Both the position numbers and the translations under genes were made by a program. DNA of 54,343 nt, taken from positions 1 to 54,343 of the forward strand of contig JAIDQQ010000035.1 of the NCBI GenBank assembly GCA_029062165.1. Reading direction: 5' to 3'. The notes under the pieces were generated by a model. The model saw only the letters and a list, made by a program, of their open reading frames with translations. It searched no databases and was not told where the DNA came from. This document shows, piece after piece, positions 54,115 through 54,343 of the stretch; position 1 is the stretch's first letter, and the number at the start of each line of letters is the position of its first letter. Origin of the DNA: Ruminococcus sp. Lineage in GTDB: Bacteria; Bacillota; Clostridia; Oscillospirales; Ruminococcaceae.

Positions 54115-54149
54115 AAAAACAGTCCATTTATCGGAAACGGACTGTCTTT
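54115..54149 (-). terminator. Terminator behind the tRNA-like gene
   Basis: ACAGTCC/GGACTGT stem followed leftwards by seven T. Confidence 0.85.
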
Positions 54150-54152
54150 CAG

Positions 54153-54223
54153 TTGTGCGTACCGGAATCGAACCGGTATCTCACTCGTGCGGGCAAGGTA
54201 TACTAACATTGTACTAACGCACA
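54153..54223 (-). tRNA. Aberrant tRNA-like gene
   Basis: The 71-base segment has a seven-pair acceptor stem (TGTGCGT/ACGCACA) and a perfect T-arm (ACCGG-TTCGATT-CCGGT). It also has a D-arm that pairs GTAC/GTAT but lacks the usual GG in its loop. The anticodon arm is bad: read by position, the stem has two mismatches and base 33 is C, not T. An alternative fold gives a four-pair stem (CTTG/CGAG) and a six-base loop CCCGCA. CCA is not encoded. No amino acid can be assigned; it may be a tRNA pseudogene. It follows 5S rRNA, a common place for tRNAs. Confidence 0.55.
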
Positions 54224-54231
54224 TTATAATA

Positions 54232-54262
54232 AAAAAATCGGAAATCAAAAGACTTCCGATTT
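54232..54262 (-). terminator. Terminator-like hairpin after 5S rRNA
   Basis: AATCGGAA/TTCCGATT stem and a T run leftwards, between 5S rRNA and the tRNA-like gene. Confidence 0.8.
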
Positions 54263-54267
54263 ACTAT

Positions 54268-54343
54268 GTGCCGGCATCGTTCTACTTTCCCAGGTCGTCG
54301 CCAACCAAGTATCATCAACGTTAATGAGCTTAACTTCTGTGTT
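54268..54343 (-). rRNA. rrf: 5S ribosomal RNA, 3' part (cut by window edge)
   Basis: On the minus strand the conserved 5S core is readable: CACAGAAGTTAAGC, then GATGATACTTGG, then GGGAAAGTAGAACGATGCCGGCA at the 3' end. The first roughly 40 bases lie outside the window. It marks the end of an rRNA operon whose 16S and 23S genes would lie further right. Confidence 0.93.

Noticed and set aside
54033..54248. Minus-strand 71-codon ORF
   Set aside because: It runs across the tRNA-like gene and two terminators.

Overview
The window looks like a chromosomal segment of a low-GC, cellulosome-forming Ruminococcus (Oscillospirales), close to R. flavefaciens or R. champanellensis. The main evidence is four secreted proteins with C-terminal dockerins: two GH9 glucanases, a GH10 xylanase and a metallopeptidase-like protein. 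Other support comes from Thr-rich linkers, a tandem pair of CBM79-like modules known from R. flavefaciens GH9 enzymes, and Firmicute synteny such as yabP-yabQ-divIC-S1 and secG-rnr. The genus call is inference from gene content; no 16S rRNA gene is present.

Layout. 1-5.2 kb: two divergently decorated GH9-dockerin genes on the minus strand, each with its own terminator. 5.4-7.2 kb: rsmE, a small acidic-tailed membrane protein, and tRNA-Pro, tRNA-Thr and tRNA-Tyr behind near-consensus promoters. 7.2-8.4 kb: a small hypothetical gene pair duplicated in tandem, with one copy dead and one reduced to a fragment. 8.4-12.3 kb: typA, two paralogous lipoproteins, a small membrane protein and a DUF6483-like gene. 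12.4-17.5 kb (minus): guaB and a coupled pair of BspA-like leucine-rich-repeat surface proteins. 17.6-21.4 kb (minus): yabP-yabQ-divIC-S1, a sortase, and two damaged secreted-protein genes. 21.4-22.1 kb is non-coding, with a periodic array of Shine-Dalgarno-like sequences ending in a terminator.

22.1-24.8 kb: a solitary holin, proS, and an XRE regulator with a membrane partner. 24.9-27.1 kb (minus): GH10-dockerin xylanase. 27.3-28.9 kb (minus): a small membrane protein, then rplM-rpsI. 29.0-29.3 kb: an inverted-repeat-bounded, strongly folded segment followed by a terminator, which I think is a candidate undescribed RNA. It precedes an ORF6N protein and a second small gene. 30.6-34.8 kb (minus): rnhA, nifS, two tandem YwqG-family genes, nifU and a GNAT gene, followed by a duplicated nifU tail. 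35.2-39.0 kb: a membrane protein with a long structured leader, glmM and a Wzz-like protein. 39.1-44.0 kb: potABCD plus an AEC transporter. 44.0-49.4 kb: secG, rnr, a lipoprotein and a Na/Pi cotransporter. 49.4-54.3 kb (minus): an AraC/GyrI-type regulator, a large dockerin protein (HExxH domain, hexapeptide beta-helix, LamG-like domain), two small hypothetical genes, an aberrant tRNA-like gene and the 3' part of a 5S rRNA.

How it works together. The dockerin enzymes would dock on a scaffoldin encoded elsewhere and attack cellulose and xylan outside the cell. The rest is mostly housekeeping (translation, nucleotide and wall precursors, Fe-S assembly, polyamine uptake, export). Accessory change is local: tandem duplication and decay at 7.3-8.1, 20.0-21.8 and 30.6-33.1 kb. 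Most promoters seen are TTGACA-like with a 16-18 base spacer and TGnTATAAT-type -10 boxes, so they were readable by eye. No CRISPR array, complete prophage or transposase gene was seen.
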